Shown here piece after piece: positions 12,173-23,600 of a DNA stretch of 64,000 nucleotides. How positions within the stretch are numbered: position 1 is the stretch's first letter; every line of letters starts with the position of its first letter. This stretch comes from Morella rubra. Taxonomy: Eukaryota > Streptophyta > Magnoliopsida > Fagales > Myricaceae. The notes beneath the pieces were generated by a model. That model saw only the letters and a list, made by a program, of their open reading frames with translations, was not told the DNA's origin and did no database searches. A program made the translations under genes and the position numbers. The stretch lies in NCBI GenBank assembly GCA_003952965.2, contig CM025849.1:23350226-23414225 (forward strand). The letters are read 5' to 3'.

Positions 12173-15100
12173 TGTGACACCCCACCTTTTGAGCTACTTG
12201 TGAGACTCTTGTGTTAAGGTTTTCCTTTTAATATCTTTAGTAATTGTGTTCTTTTCTTAGTATTTGCTTTATTTTCTAAATTTGTGTCTTGTTTAATATT
12301 TTCGATTTAATTAATTGCTTATAGAATTTCTTTCCTTTAACTTTTAATCTTTGAATTAAGATCACTATTTTTATTGAAATGTGTGTTTAAATTGTCAAAT
12401 TGACTTGATTTTATTTCCTCTAATATTTTAGAGTAATTTGGTTAATTTTTAGTATATGGCCGAATTTCCCTTCCTTGGTTTAAATAATGTATTTTTAACC
12501 TTGGTTTTAATTAATTCTCTTTCTTATGTTAATGTGATGTTATTTGTCCAATTTGATTTTATTATTTCATGTATTTGATTTTATTTGAGCTTAATTATTT
12601 TAAAATGCTTAGTTAATTGCATTTAAATTTTAATTGGGCCTAGGGTTATTAAAGGTGGACTTGGACCTAGGAAAACAAGTTGGGCCGAAGCCCGTTAACG
12701 CATGAAAGCCCAAAACCCACCCAAGCCCACTCTAAATACCCATGGCTGGCCACTTATTGAAGATTTTGAAAATCTTAGCTTTTTGCCAGGTGTCCAAATC
12801 CTTTTTTTCTAAATGAGGCTACCCAATAAGAAAGGTTTCTTGTGCTAGTTAATTCTCTTGAATCATTGTGCACCTATTTATTGTAGAATGCCCCTAGTAG
12901 AATAGGTAATCATTAACTAGGAAAGAGACAAAAATAGAGTTTTGTTTAAATAGCAAAGGGGACTCACGGCAAGCTCATTGCCGTGAGCCAAGAGAGAGAA
13001 AAGGGGGAGAGAAGAGGGAGGAAAGAGAAGAGAGAAAAGAGAGAAGAAAGAAAAGAAAGATCAGGCCAAGAAGAAAAAGAGGAGAAAATAAGAGCTTCCA
13101 AACAAGTAGAGGTAAGGCATAGTTTTCTTGCATTTTGTGTTGGAAAAACATGTTTTTGTATGTTTTTACTTGCTGATTTGATGAACATCATGCCATATAC
13201 GTTGGATGGAAGAAGGAAAAGCATAGGATTAGTTTTCAATATGAGATTATGTGCTAAGAGTATTTGCATGTAAAAAATATTAGCTTTTCTTTGGCTATTT
13301 TGCAAGAATATGGTATTGTGTGATATTTGCTTGTGTAAGAAGAAACTTGGTTGTGTTGTAGGCCACATCAGTGGCCAAATATTGTGTTTGGAGGAAGGGA
13401 GGCCCACGGCTTGGCCTTTGATGTTGGTGGATGATGTTGCATGTCTATTTTTATGACTTGTGAAGTATATGTCATGTGTTATGTTTAAAAGTTATGCAAT
13501 ATGAAAAGATTGATGATGGCCAAATGAAAAGGATGGCTTTTGAGATATCAATATGGCAAGGCAAGACCTTGAAAGGGAGCCTATGAGCTCAAAGATAAGT
13601 TCGATGCTTACAAGTTCAAAGATGGCAAGAAAAGGGTGCTCATGTGTTGATTTATTAAGTGGCTTTATTTTGATCTTGTTTCCTCACTGATATCATGTAA
13701 TATGTGCTATGTGATTGTGTTTAGTATGTGTAATAATGGTAGATCATTGAGATAAGGTATTTAAAAATAAGATCCATAACATGCAACAACAACACTAGTT
13801 AAGGTTTAACGTGGAAAATGGCCACTGTCCAAAATGACCCCAAGAAATCCTTGGAATTTTCGTGTGAAACTTTCTAGATAGGTAGTGTAGGTACTAAGGA
13901 TACCACCGTAAAAATTTCAGCCAAAAACGATGTAAATAAAGGTCTAAAATACCCCTGGAGGTCTCTAAGGGTAGTTTCGACAATTCACTTAAAATGATAA
14001 GGTAAAGATGACCAAACGGGAAAAATAATTATATGGCTATGTAGAGCATGAAAAATGGATGAGGAAGCCCAAGTTTGAGTCCAAATAGAATGGGTTTAGG
14101 AGCTCAAATCACAAAGCCTGTTTAGTGGCATAATTAGACTTTAGGCTCGTTAACCCTAAATGAGTCCAAAACACTTTGAAATTTTAGGGATAGACCCAAT
14201 AAGGTCTAAGCATGCCCAAAAAGTCTTCATTTGAAGAATTAGGGCTGATATAAATTTAATTATAAATTTCATATTTAATTGTTTAATTAGTATTATAAAA
14301 GGAAAATGTTTAGTAATTCTTTATTTAAGGAAAAAAGTCTATTAATTTGAAAATTTATGACACAAAAACTGATTGAGTATTTTAAATTCAGTTTGTAGAT
14401 TTAATTTCTGGAATTTGCATCTTGAATTATTCATGCATTGAAGTTTACAAGTATTTTATTGATTTATATTGTCAAGTTATGTCATGGGATGATTGGATGT
14501 GTATTTTGCACATGAATGATATTCGTGCATTGATTGCATTCACATCCTCAGAGGGAAAATAAATGTGAGGAACCTCCAAGACTGCGAGGTGATTCCCGAA
14601 AAAAGAATGATGGTACTAAGCACATGAGGAGAGTGCAACCCCTTACTATAAGGAGTGGGTGGGCTCCTTCTGGGTGCTATGGCGTCGTTTTTAAAGGTCC
14701 TGGTATAGGTGACATGGGACAATCCCACGAGGAGAGGTGGGATGCACAACCCAACTTTGGGGGTAAATAGAACAGACACCGAGAATACCTCAGGAAACCA
14801 GATGATGAGCGAATGCATTTCAAATGCATTGCATGCATTCTCTATATTGTTTCTATGCCTTGTATGACTTGGAATCATTGCATTGATGCAATTAGTCTTA
14901 AAGCATGAGTTATAATTGTTTAAGCATGTCCCCCTCTCTGACCTTACTGAGTAGGTAGGACTCACCCCTTTTTATTTATGTATGTATTTGGTTTTTTTTA
15001 TTTTGAGCAAGAAGATGTTTTACCATGAGACTAATAAGTTCTTAGATGCGGGGCAATAGATGGTTGTCCTGAGGGTTCGAGTCTGGATCTTTGGGGACTT

Positions 15101-15799
15101 CCAAGTCCTGAGAGAGCACGAGCCCTACTAGTTCCTGAAGGATTTCCCAGTCCCTGGCTCCGACGATCGACGGTGTCATCAACCTCACCTTGGATACTGA
15201 GGATGAAGAGTAGGGGATAGGGTTTGTTTTGGTAGCCCTGTAGTTAGTTCTTTTGCTTTCTTTTGGTGATAGTGTTTCAACTGTTTTTGAATCCTTGAAA
15301 CATGGTTGTACATGCTAGATGGGCTATAGGAAGCTCATATTTTTTTGTATATCTTAGGCTTGTTCTTTTGTAGTCCTCTCGAAGGACCCATTTTGTACCA
15401 AACTGTGTTCATTTAAAGGAAAGTATGTATTTTTCTACGCTAATTTCTTTCTGCAAGTTCATTATTTTCCCTTAATCACTCTTTAATATTTTATAATACT
15501 AATCAGTTTTCAACCTAAGTCGTTACTAGGATTTCCTGAATAAGTGCAAATCATCTTGATGTAATATTTTATACGATTTTGCCAATTATGCTCAAGTCTT
15601 TTAATCAATTTACGACTTTTATATTTCTAACGATTTCATTTTTCAAAAGTACCTGTTTTAAATCACAAAATCTTTCGCTAAGTACATTCGAGGGCATATA
15701 AGTGATCTTAAGAGTCTCTATTATGTGGTAATCCTCACTTGTGTGCATGCGATTACTATACACGAGCCTAGGGGGTAAGTACTAGCACGAGGTGTGACA
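12173..15799 (+). mobile_element. Large solo LTR (family C, Tekay/Del-like gypsy), 3627 bp, 5-bp TSD
   Basis: It begins TGTGACACCCCACC and ends GCACGAGGTGTGACA, and is flanked by AGAAT at 12168-12172 and 15800-15804. Gag resumes on the far side. LTRs of 2.5-4 kb with TGTGACACCCC-like starts are usual for Tekay/Del chromoviruses. It has the same layout as the solo LTR at 35970-39091: a GA-rich stretch about 0.5-0.8 kb in (12985-13090), and a block near 14530-14770 with short imperfect repeats. No protein domain is present. ORFs inside it, such as the GA-rich one at 12983-13273, are chance. Confidence 0.85.
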
Positions 15800-15804
15800 A
15801 GAAT

Positions 15805-16675
15805 GAAGACGCCGCCCTAAAAGAGACACAAGAATAAGTACTGTAACTTCCATCAAGACCACTGGCATACCATGAAGACCTGTTATGAGCTCAAACGACA
15901 GATTGAGCCTCCTCTTGTAGCAAAGGAAGTTGTGCCAATTCATTTTGGAAAATGGCACATATAACTCTGGGCGACAAGCAGACAGGCGAGATGAGGAAGG
16001 TCGCAAGAGAGAAGAATAGGTACGGCTACCTCCACCTCCTCTACTCAGAAAAATCCACGGAGACTAGTTCATCAGCTAGAAGGCTTATAAGCCTGAGAAG
16101 TCTAGTAGCACCATGTCTATTTGACCGAAACCCCCACAAAAAGAGGCCTCGAATGATTGAGTCAATCATCACATTCTCAGAGGGAGATATGGAAGGAGTG
16201 GTGTTCCCACATAGTGATGCCCTGGTGGTCACCATGTAGATTGCCAACTTCAACACCCATAGGATCCTGGTAGATAACAGAAGCTCGGTTGACATCCTTT
16301 ACCTCCTAGGTTTCGAGCAATTGGGAATAGAAGAGGCTCCGCTCGTTGTAATCTCTACTCCCTTGGTCAGGTTTGCAGTAGAAAGGATCTACACAATTGG
16401 GTCGGTGGCACTCCCGGTCACGATGGGCACCCACCCTACTACAATTACCCCTGTGGTAAACTTCCTGGCGGTGGACCTTTTGAAGGGACAACCTGTGTAC
16501 AACGCCATCATCAATCGAGCCACACTGTGCACAGTACGGGCAGCAACCTCAATCTGCCACCTCAAGATCAAGTTTCCTACACATGGAATCGAAGAAATTC
16601 GGGAGGACCAAAGGGAAGCACCTAGCATAGTACGAGTAGTAACCTCAATCTACCACCTCAAGATCAAGTATTAGG
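15805..16675 (+). pseudogene. Tat-like gypsy gag end and aspartic protease, degenerate
   Basis: This is the third piece of the same gypsy element. At 15840-15960 it reads CNFHQDHWHTMKTCYELKRQ, the Cys/His block found near the end of this gag type (normally CxFHxDHGHxTxxCxxLK). Then come KRPRMIESIITFSEGDMEGV and HSDALVVTM, a stop, and IANFNTHRILVDNRSSVDIL. The last is the retropepsin active site, where the expected DTGSS has become DNRSS, so catalysis would be lost. Downstream LPVTMGTHPTTITPVVNFLAV and YNAIINRATLCTVRAATS match the protease C-terminal part. Homology ends near 16675; RT, RNase H and integrase are missing. Confidence 0.85.
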
Positions 16676-16869
16676 GATGTTAGAAAGCTTAGGAGAAATT
16701 ATCTTGTAGGGGTTTATGTGAGAAAATAGAGGAATTTTTGAAATAGGTCAAATAGGTTCCCTTTGTGCTAAATTTGAGGACACTGCTTTTAGGCTATGAT
16801 TGCATGGGTCAAATGGGATCGTTTGGACCCCAAATTTGTTATGTTATGATTGTTGACTCAATGAAACGA

Positions 16870-17060
16870 GCGTGTAGAAATTACAAATGTCACCAGCAGT
16901 TATCATTACTCGTTTCACCATGAAAAGGGCCCCTTAGCCTCATTTCACCATGGGCCCTCGTGCCTTGTCTCGCCATAATTTGGGCCCTCGTGCCTCGTTT
17001 GTACATGGTGGCCCTTATACCTCATTTTTTATACGGTCCCTTATACATCCTGTTGCCACT
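16870..17060 (+). repeat. Degenerate tandem repeat of a gypsy LTR (units about 30 bp)
   Basis: Units built on CCTCGTTTCACCATG and GGGCCCTCGTG are repeated five to six times. The complement of the same motif is repeated at 32000-32340 (GAGGCACGAGGG, GGCATGAGGGCCC). The two regions therefore derive from one LTR family on opposite strands. Here it probably marks LTR remains of the gypsy element whose gag and protease lie to the left. Confidence 0.55.
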
Positions 17061-17759
17061 GCCACTCTACATTATGATTATAGTCAGAGCAAAAAAGAAT
17101 GCCCTTTGTATTGAAAAGTGCAAGTTACAACAGAAGAAACATCAACCCAAAAAGAAGAAAACTGACTCCTACATATTGACATGGTCTATAAAGAACACCA
17201 CTTCTCTATATGCTCGACAAGGCGGGCAAAGAACATTTTCAAAATCATCAAGAGCTACAACCCAATTCTCCTCAACTGCAAAAGGAAGACCCTAATAGTT
17301 CCTAGAACAAGGCTCGAGTCTGGGGAGGTGGTAGTGATGGTCAATTTCCCTATGCTGCCCCCACTCTGCTCGAAAAGTCCGAATCGCTTCGTCCCTCAAT
17401 GTCTCATTCTCAATTGACTAAGACGGGCCTTCAAACTAGCTTGTGTCCCTGGAACCCCTTCTCCATCCTTTTCAGGGAGGTTTAACACGCAATCTAAGTA
17501 CTTACCTTGAGGACACTCGAGAGAACCTCATTGGGCAATCATCTCCCTGCCTATAGAGTAGTTTACTCCTAATTCATCGAAAGCCAATTCCAGCCTATAA
17601 AAAAGCCTCTATACATTGACAAGTCTCTTCAATCCAAGACCCTGGCAAAGGAAGTCGCCCCACACTTGTCATCCTCAAAACAACTAGACTACGAACCAAA
17701 TCCCAACATTAACGGCTAACTGCCATTATGGCAAAAAAGTGTCATGCCATCTTGAGCAG
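17061..17759. other. No recognisable gene; probable gypsy LTR/untranslated remains
   Basis: An open frame at 16960-17295 shows no family pattern and runs out of the tandem repeat, so I do not call it a gene. Nothing else is recognised up to the LTR fragment at 17760. Confidence 0.3.
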
Positions 17760-17938
17760 TGTAATAGCCCGAATCATGAAGACCACTAGCGCTCTCTTAT
17801 AATAATAAACGCCACTATTAAAGCAATAGAATCTAAGTAATAAACGTCATCAAAACCTTTTATTTAAACATTTATACCACAAAAATAGAACTAATTCCGC
17901 CTTTTATGTACATCTATAAAAAAATGACAGAATTCAAC
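17760..17938 (-). mobile_element. Terminal fragment of a Tekay-like LTR
   Basis: TGTAATAGCCCGAATCATGA and the following 150 bases match the terminus at 24104-24310 (TGTAATAGCCCGGACCGTGA). Shared landmarks are TCTTATAATAATA and a CTTTTATGTA block. By orientation this is the 3' end of a minus-strand LTR. It is broken by the foldback element that follows. Confidence 0.7.
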
Positions 17939-18243
17939 TTTTATTACACTTTAGACTATCAATTTCGCCCCTCAACTATCAACTATTTACATTTTGCAGA
18001 CTCAACCGTTAATTTGGACAAAAATTACTATTTTGATTTAGTGAAATGACGATTTTACTCTCACACTTTTTTTATAATTACATTTTGTAAGGGTTATCTT
18101 CGTCGTGTGAGGGGGTAAATTTGTCATTTCATTGAACTAAAATAGTAATTTCCGTCCAAATTAACAGTTGAGAGTGCATAGCATAAACAGCTGGTAGTTA
18201 AGAGACAAAATGTAAAGAAATTGATAGTCTAGAGTGTATAATG
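17939..18243. mobile_element. Foldback/MITE-like element, about 305 bp
   Basis: Long imperfect inverted repeats flank a short centre. On the left is TTACACTTTAGACTATCAA, and the complement of the right end reads TACACTCTAGACTATCAA. Inner arms pair as AATTTGGACAAAAATTACTA with TAGTAATTTCCGTCCAAATT. The possible TSD (ACAGAATTC / TCAGAATCC) is imperfect, so the limits are approximate. The type (long TIR, short body) resembles MULE-derived foldback elements. Confidence 0.65.
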
Positions 18244-18439
18244 TCAGAATCCCAAATAGTCATGGGGCGAAAAATATATTTTTCCCTATTTCTAATTCAT
18301 CTCCAAATGATATTTCGAATCAAGTTTACAAATCATACAAGGTTATAGAGAATATAACATGTATCATATATTACGAAAAATACATTTAAGAAATATATTT
18401 TCAAGTAGTAACCAAATATTAAAAATTAGAATACTTCAC

Positions 18440-18790
18440 GTAAATAGAGCCTAAATTAGTTTGTTTAGAGGTCATGCCCCTTGGCCTGCATTCATAGGAT
18501 GTCTAGCTTTCTGGGAAAGACTGACCACCCAAAGAAGATGGGGGGTAATTCAGAGTGTGGAAGGTACATTCTTCACCCTTTTTGAGGATGTGAAGCACTT
18601 GTTTTCTTACTGCCCCCTCATAGCACATGGAGTCTCACTAGGCGTTTGCTGGAGATTACTTCTAGTACGAGAGCAAGAATTAATCTGTCTAGTGCTCCCA
18701 ATCATCCAACAGATTCGAAGCAGGTCAGTTCCCAAACCGTGGCTGGCTCCCGCTATTGGGGAGATAACTACACGCTGTAACTGTTAAGTT
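18440..18790 (+). pseudogene. LINE ORF2 C-terminal zinc-binding (zf-RVT) fragment
   Basis: The plus-strand frame from 18461 contains AFIGCLAFWERLTTQRRWG, then FFTLFEDVKHLFSYCPLIAH. This is the pattern of the zf-RVT domain near the C-terminus of plant L1 ORF2 (usually 'F.WLA...RLxTxDRL...CxxC...ExxxHLFFxCxF'). The first Cys pair of the zinc site is lost and no RT is upstream, so it is a relic. It ends about 230 bases before the 3' end of the eL30 coding region. Confidence 0.65.
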
Positions 18791-19018
18791 ATTGAATCCC
18801 TACCAGTGCAGAGGGACTCTAATTTGGTACGCGTACAACGTAGAACATAATAATCAGGTCCAACAGAATACTACCAAAAATACCACCAAAGCTTGCTTAA
18901 TCTCTAATGACATCGTTCCAGTCAACAAACACAAAAGCTTGCCTTGAAGCTAACATTCTTCTCATTTCGTAAAAGGAAGAAAAAACCAGCAAAATCTAGA
19001 TCTGCTATAATTTGTAAG

Positions 19019-21388
19019 TTAATGTTCACCAGGCATGCTCTTGATGATATCAGAATCACCTGAAACCATAAAATATTTCTGCAATCAGAATAAGCTAATT
19101 TGCTGAGTTTAGCACACACATATTATATCCAATGGCTCAACTGCATACCAGGATCAACAATACTTAGACAGCATACTCTGTAATATTTTCCACAAGCAGT
19201 CCCCAAATCTACGTTGTCTGAATTTAAAAGAAAACCTCATCAGGACAGTCCATAACGAAGGAGCTCCGGTAAAGAGCCAAAGAGACAACAGAACTACTAC
19301 ACCAAAAATATCACAGGTACACAAAAATTTCAACACCGAAGAAAACAAAACTCTAATTCTAAACATCATCACACAAGCACCACCCATTTAAACTGAAGAC
19401 AGCATATTAACTTTATCGTAGGATACTCATGTCATAGGAAATTACAAGATAAAACCCCATTGACACCTTGTATCTCATTAATATTTGAGTTGCCTCAACA
19501 TAAGCAAACCACCCATTAATCTATAAAATTCCATAACATACAAAGTGATTCATATGGCATGAATGAGATATATAAGCAAACACAACAGGAATTTTTGTAA
19601 CTCCATCTCAAATGCAAAGCCTTAGACATGATAGAAACCGTGTTCATTACATAAATGTCACATTTCTCAAGGAAATCATAAAAGACAAGGTTGCATACAG
19701 GCGCTGTTGAACTCTCACTATAGTCACTGCTATTTTTTCCTAGCTTGAAGCCCGTCATGATAATAAGCCACCAAATTCTTTCCTTAGGTCAGACAGAAAG
19801 TGTTCTCACCTTCTTTTTTGAGGTCTGAAAAAAACTAAACCTCACCTTTTTACTGTCGCAACTTGATCACCTTGCGGACTCCATTAGTAACTCACACATC
19901 AAGACCTTTTTATTCCCCTATTAGTGGCAAGCACCTCAGATATCAAGTCAAGGAGTTAGCTAAATTTTTTTCTCTTATCACTAGATTCCTCAAATGTAAA
20001 ACAGAGTGTCAAGTTTATATTTGTTTCTTTTCCCCTCTTCTCTTAGGCTTGAAGTTAAAGAGAGAACATTGATCGGATTAAGGAGAAAATACCCGAATAA
20101 AAAAATAGGTTGCAATTACTAAGTTTTAGGGTACCCTTTTGTAAAAAGTTCTACTGTTAATTGCATATACAGGTCACAAATACAAATACTTGCATATAAG
20201 TTGGAGAAACGGTTATGCTCAGGGGCGAGACGAATAGGATTCAGGTATGAAGATGCATGTAATAATTTAAGGTCAGAAACTCACTCCCGTTGTAGTGGTG
20301 AACTCCAACCTTTGCTAACATTGCATAGTACTCAATCTCAGACTTCCGTAGTGGAGGGCAGTTGTTGGCAATGATGACCAGCTTCCCTGCAATGAACAAA
20401 CAAAGTGCTTTTTTTCTAAACATCACAAATCCATAGCCAATGAGCTCGTCACGCATCAAAGAGACAGTTTAAGCCACAATAGTTTCAAAAAACTGCTTAA
20501 CTCCCAGGATTTCACAGACATATTTATTTAAAAACATAGGAATGGTTCATCTTCAAACATTACAATGTTTTGAGCCTAGAAATGAAGATGTGAAGCACAG
20601 AAAATATCCTTATTCACCAAGCGATTTCTGTCATCTCTAATTTAATATTTGACAATGCTGTAAATTTCTCATATCTGTCTCAGTGAAAATATTAAACAAA
20701 CATCATTACTAAGAGGGTTTAAAAGCTCCAGCTCTATGTTTCAACAAGAACATGGAAGATAACAAGAAGACTTGTCCTGAAGAAACACATACCACCGCCA
20801 CTCATAGGTAAATCACAACAACAAACAAAAAAACCTAAAAATAAAATTTAAAATCTTAGAACTCAGACAAATATTCCACTGAAAACCAAACAGAGTGAAC
20901 GGGTTGCTTGTAAAGCCTCAGAGTACCACCAATTATTCCAGTCTACCCGAAATTTTCGACAACTGAATTGTATGCCAGCCCTTATTGCAAAAGAGACAAA
21001 CAGGTCCTGCGGTATTAAAGACCCGCAATCGACCTGGAAAATAAACACAGAAACCAGATCTACCTTTAGAGTTTCTAAGTGATTTGAGGACGGTCTTGTA
21101 TCCCAAGGTGTACTTGCCACTCTTCATGACGAGCGCAAGCCTGTTGTTGATACTCTCATGGGTCTTCTTCTGCAAGTTAGATAGCGAATGTCAAAGAAAT
21201 ATGTGACTGATTACGAAATCTAGTATCCGCTTGGGCTATGATAAAATAAAGCAAACGAATATTCCAACTCATAAAGCTCATGTCTCTGGATGCTGGAAAA
21301 AAGAGAAGTGGAATGCATCTGAAGTCGTGTGTGTGCGGGTGAGAGAGAGAGAGAGTTACGGACTTACGGTCTTCTTGGCTGCCACCAT
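19019..21388 (-). CDS. RPL30: 60S ribosomal protein eL30 (RPL30), five coding exons
   Basis: The exons, in transcript order, are 21368-21388, 21064-21169, 20285-20386, 19149-19217 and 19019-19059. All introns have GT-AG ends, and the exons sum to 339 nt, giving 112 residues plus a TAA stop. The protein begins [20 protein letters not shown]. It contains [16 protein letters not shown], then the L30e signature [20 protein letters not shown], then [20 protein letters not shown], and ends [11 protein letters not shown]. The length equals the usual plant eL30 length, and I see no stop, frameshift or missing block. eL30 is a small RNA-binding protein of the large cytosolic ribosomal subunit, where it helps form an intersubunit bridge. 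The start is fixed by the conserved N-terminus and a good context (ACCATGG). The promoter lies upstream at 21440-21660. Confidence 0.97.
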
Positions 21389-21439
21389 GGTTGGATGCCC
21401 TGATGACAGAATCCAAGTGTGTCACACGGCTGAATGGAC

Positions 21440-21660
21440 GGGAGCTAGGGTTTGTTTAGGTGGAATGGGGATCTGTTTTGTCGACAGGGGAGACACAAGT
21501 GCTGGGAGGTTCGGGAACCAAAGTTCGGATAATGTCTGGTGGGCTGGTCTGGGCTACCGGTTAGATGGTGTTGGGCTTTGGTCCACTGTAGTTATATGGT
21601 GCTGTTATTTGGACTATTGGGTTGGTGTGACAACTGGGCTTGGGCTTGCAATGGGCCAGA
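21440..21660 (-). promoter_or_regulatory. eL30 promoter elements: telo-box and TGGGCY cluster
   Basis: Going upstream of the ATG at 21388, a telo-box-like AAACCCTAGC lies on the gene strand (plus 21444-21453, about 60 bases upstream). Further up, six TGGGCT/TGGGCC words lie within 120 bases: 21540, 21550, 21572, 21635, 21641 and 21652 (plus-strand positions). In plants, telo-boxes together with site II (TGGGCY) motifs, bound by TCP factors, drive ribosomal protein genes in dividing cells. The motifs are seen directly; the function here is inferred. Confidence 0.65.
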
Positions 21661-22138
21661 GAAGTGATTTCCAATAGAAGTACATTCAGTGCCCATTTAC
21701 ACTCTTAATTTACAAATTATCTAGAGGACTGCTACAAAGTGTTACAGTCCGCGTATGGTGGAAGGTAGGGTTGTTGGTGGAGGGTTATGAAGAAAGGGAA
21801 GGAGGCGCAGAGAGAGGGTTGGAAGGGGGTTGGGAAAAGATAAATGGTTGCCTAGGGAGAAAACACACGTGCTGGCTGGTGATTCGATCGTCACACAGCA
21901 GCATAGCACTTTGGAACCATCGTTGATGCTTTCTTTTAAATCGACGGTTGCGATTGTAGGGCTTCGGCTTACTTTACTGGGCCAAGCCCATAATTGTTTC
22001 ATATAGTATAGGTTAATGGGCTTCGTTCACACACATCGCTACTTAAGTGCAGTTTGGTGAAGTAGAGGGCTGGATAGAAAATTAATCCGAGTCCAAGCGG
22101 GCCATTAAATAGCCAATTACAAATTCAACTATATGAAA

Positions 22139-22644
22139 GAGTTAATGACCATTTTAGTCCCTAGGTTTTCGCGTTTATCACACGTAATCCCTAAGTTTTG
22201 AGATGTTGTCAAAATGGTCCTTCCGTCTACCCCTGTTAGCGAATTGTCTAGTCAACTAACAGCCATACATGTTATGACCAACTAAAAAATGACACGTGTA
22301 ACAAAATTTATTTTAAAATGTCTCGTCATTTTTATTGCCCCATAACAGTAAAATAAAATAAAATTATAAAAAGAAAAATCAATTAACATTTAAAATAAAA
22401 ATAAAAATAAAACCCCAAAAGAACTAGGGAGCATTTTAACATAAAATTTGTTACACGTGTTATTTTCTGGTTGGTCATGACTTCTAGGATTGTTAGTTGA
22501 TTGGGCAATTTGCTAATGGGAGTGGACGGAATGACTGTTTTGACAACATCTCAAAACCCAAGGACTACTTGTGATAAACGCGAAAATCCAGGGACAAATT
22601 TTTAAAAGTGATCAAAACCTAGGGGCGAAGATATTCATTGACCC
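22139..22644. mobile_element. MULE-like foldback MITE, 506 bp, 9-bp TSD
   Basis: The exact 9-bp TSD TATATGAAA is at 22130-22138 and 22645-22653. The ends are inverted: GAGTTAATGA on the left, GGGTCAATGA as the complement of the right. The arms extend far inward, for example TTTTCGCGTTTATCACA and its counterpart TTTTCGCGTTTATCACA on the other strand, GAGATGTTGTCAAAA, and AATGACACGTGTAACAAA with TTTGTTACACGTGTTATT. The centre is AT-rich. The 9-bp TSD suggests mobilisation by a Mutator-like transposase. Confidence 0.85.
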
Positions 22645-22709
22645 TATATGAAACTACTTGTGGAGTTAAGTTATTTTATTTTAACCAAGAAAAAAAATTA
22701 TTTTATTTT

Positions 22710-22950
22710 AACCCACTTGGGTAGCTCAAGTGGCAGCGGGGCCCCTGAGAGTCTATTTTAGGCACACACTCAGGGATTCAAACTGCACAAAAAATTCACG
22801 ACTTAAATGGAGGGTTGGGCAGTAAGCCGAACAATCTCTTCAGGGATTGTCGTGATGTTGAATCCATTTAGTATGGATACTAAACCAAGTCCGTCCGAGT
22901 CCTGTCCACTTGAATGGATGTCTAGATTTCTCTCGTTACCAAAGAAATAG
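22710..22950 (+). mobile_element. tRNA-derived SINE
   Basis: The 5' part carries an A-box-like TAGCTCAAGTGGCA (22722-22735) and a B-box-like GGATTCAAACT (22774-22784), at the spacing of a tRNA-derived pol III promoter. The 3' end reads TCTCGTTACCAAAGAAATAG, typical of plant SINE tails. TTATTTTATTTT flanks both ends (22698-22709 and 22951-22962). A further copy of that word at 22671 makes the exact left TSD ambiguous. There is no protein coding potential. Confidence 0.7.
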
Positions 22951-22962
22951 TTATTTTATTTT

Positions 22963-23600
22963 GGGGATAAATACACTTTGCGCACTCCAACTCTAGGGTC
23001 TTTACACTTTGCATCTCAACCTATTATTTTTATCACAATGCAGCCACCGATTATTTATTTAAAATATTTTGCACCTTCGGTTAAAATTTTTGATTAAGGT
23101 GTGTAAAATGATAATTTTGTCCCTATAATTTCTTTTGAAAGTGACCACTTAATGAGGGTAAAATCGTAATTAGAGGCCAAAAATAAATTTCTGTTCATAT
23201 AGACAAAAAAACTTAACGAAGGGTGTAAAGTATCTAAAATCAATAGTTGGTTAATCCTCCAATTTTGGGGTTCATGACATTTTGTACCTCAATTTATTAT
23301 TTTTGTCACATGGTACCTACCAACTATTGATTCTAGACACTTTACACCCTTCGTTAAAATTTTTCGTTAGTTTATCAAAAAATTTATTTTTTGACCTCAA
23401 AAATTATGATTTTACCCTTATAAACTGGCCACAGTAAAAAAAATTATTGGGACAAATTTTCATTTTGAACACTGAAAAAATTATTTTTCATCCAAATTAA
23501 CCAAAAATTTTAACATACGGTTCAAAGTGTTGGAAATCAATAATTAAGGGATGCAATGTCTCAAAAAATAAAAAAAATGGGATGCAAAGTATTAACCCCC
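22963..23600. mobile_element. Composite foldback element
   Basis: The outer ends are inverted: GGGGATAAATACACTTTGC at 22963, and the complement of the right end GGGGGTTAATACTTTGC. Inside, a second inverted pair is visible: CGAAGGGTGTAAAGT and AATCAATAGTTGG near 23217-23250, against CCAACTATTGATT and ACTTTACACCCTTCG near 23327-23360. One foldback therefore seems nested in, or recombined with, another. The terminal words resemble those of the 59677-60048 element (GGGTTAAATACACTTTGC). No clear TSD was found. Confidence 0.6.

Noticed and set aside
12983..13273. Glu/Lys-rich open frame
   Set aside because: It is a purine-rich stretch inside a solo LTR; there is no family pattern.
21742..22002. 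Minus-strand 86-codon open frame upstream of eL30
   Set aside because: It lies in the promoter-distal region and shows no family pattern.
22716..22790. A tRNA gene
   Set aside because: A-box and B-box-like words are present, but no cloverleaf with anticodon and acceptor stems forms; the 3' tail and flanking repeats fit a SINE.
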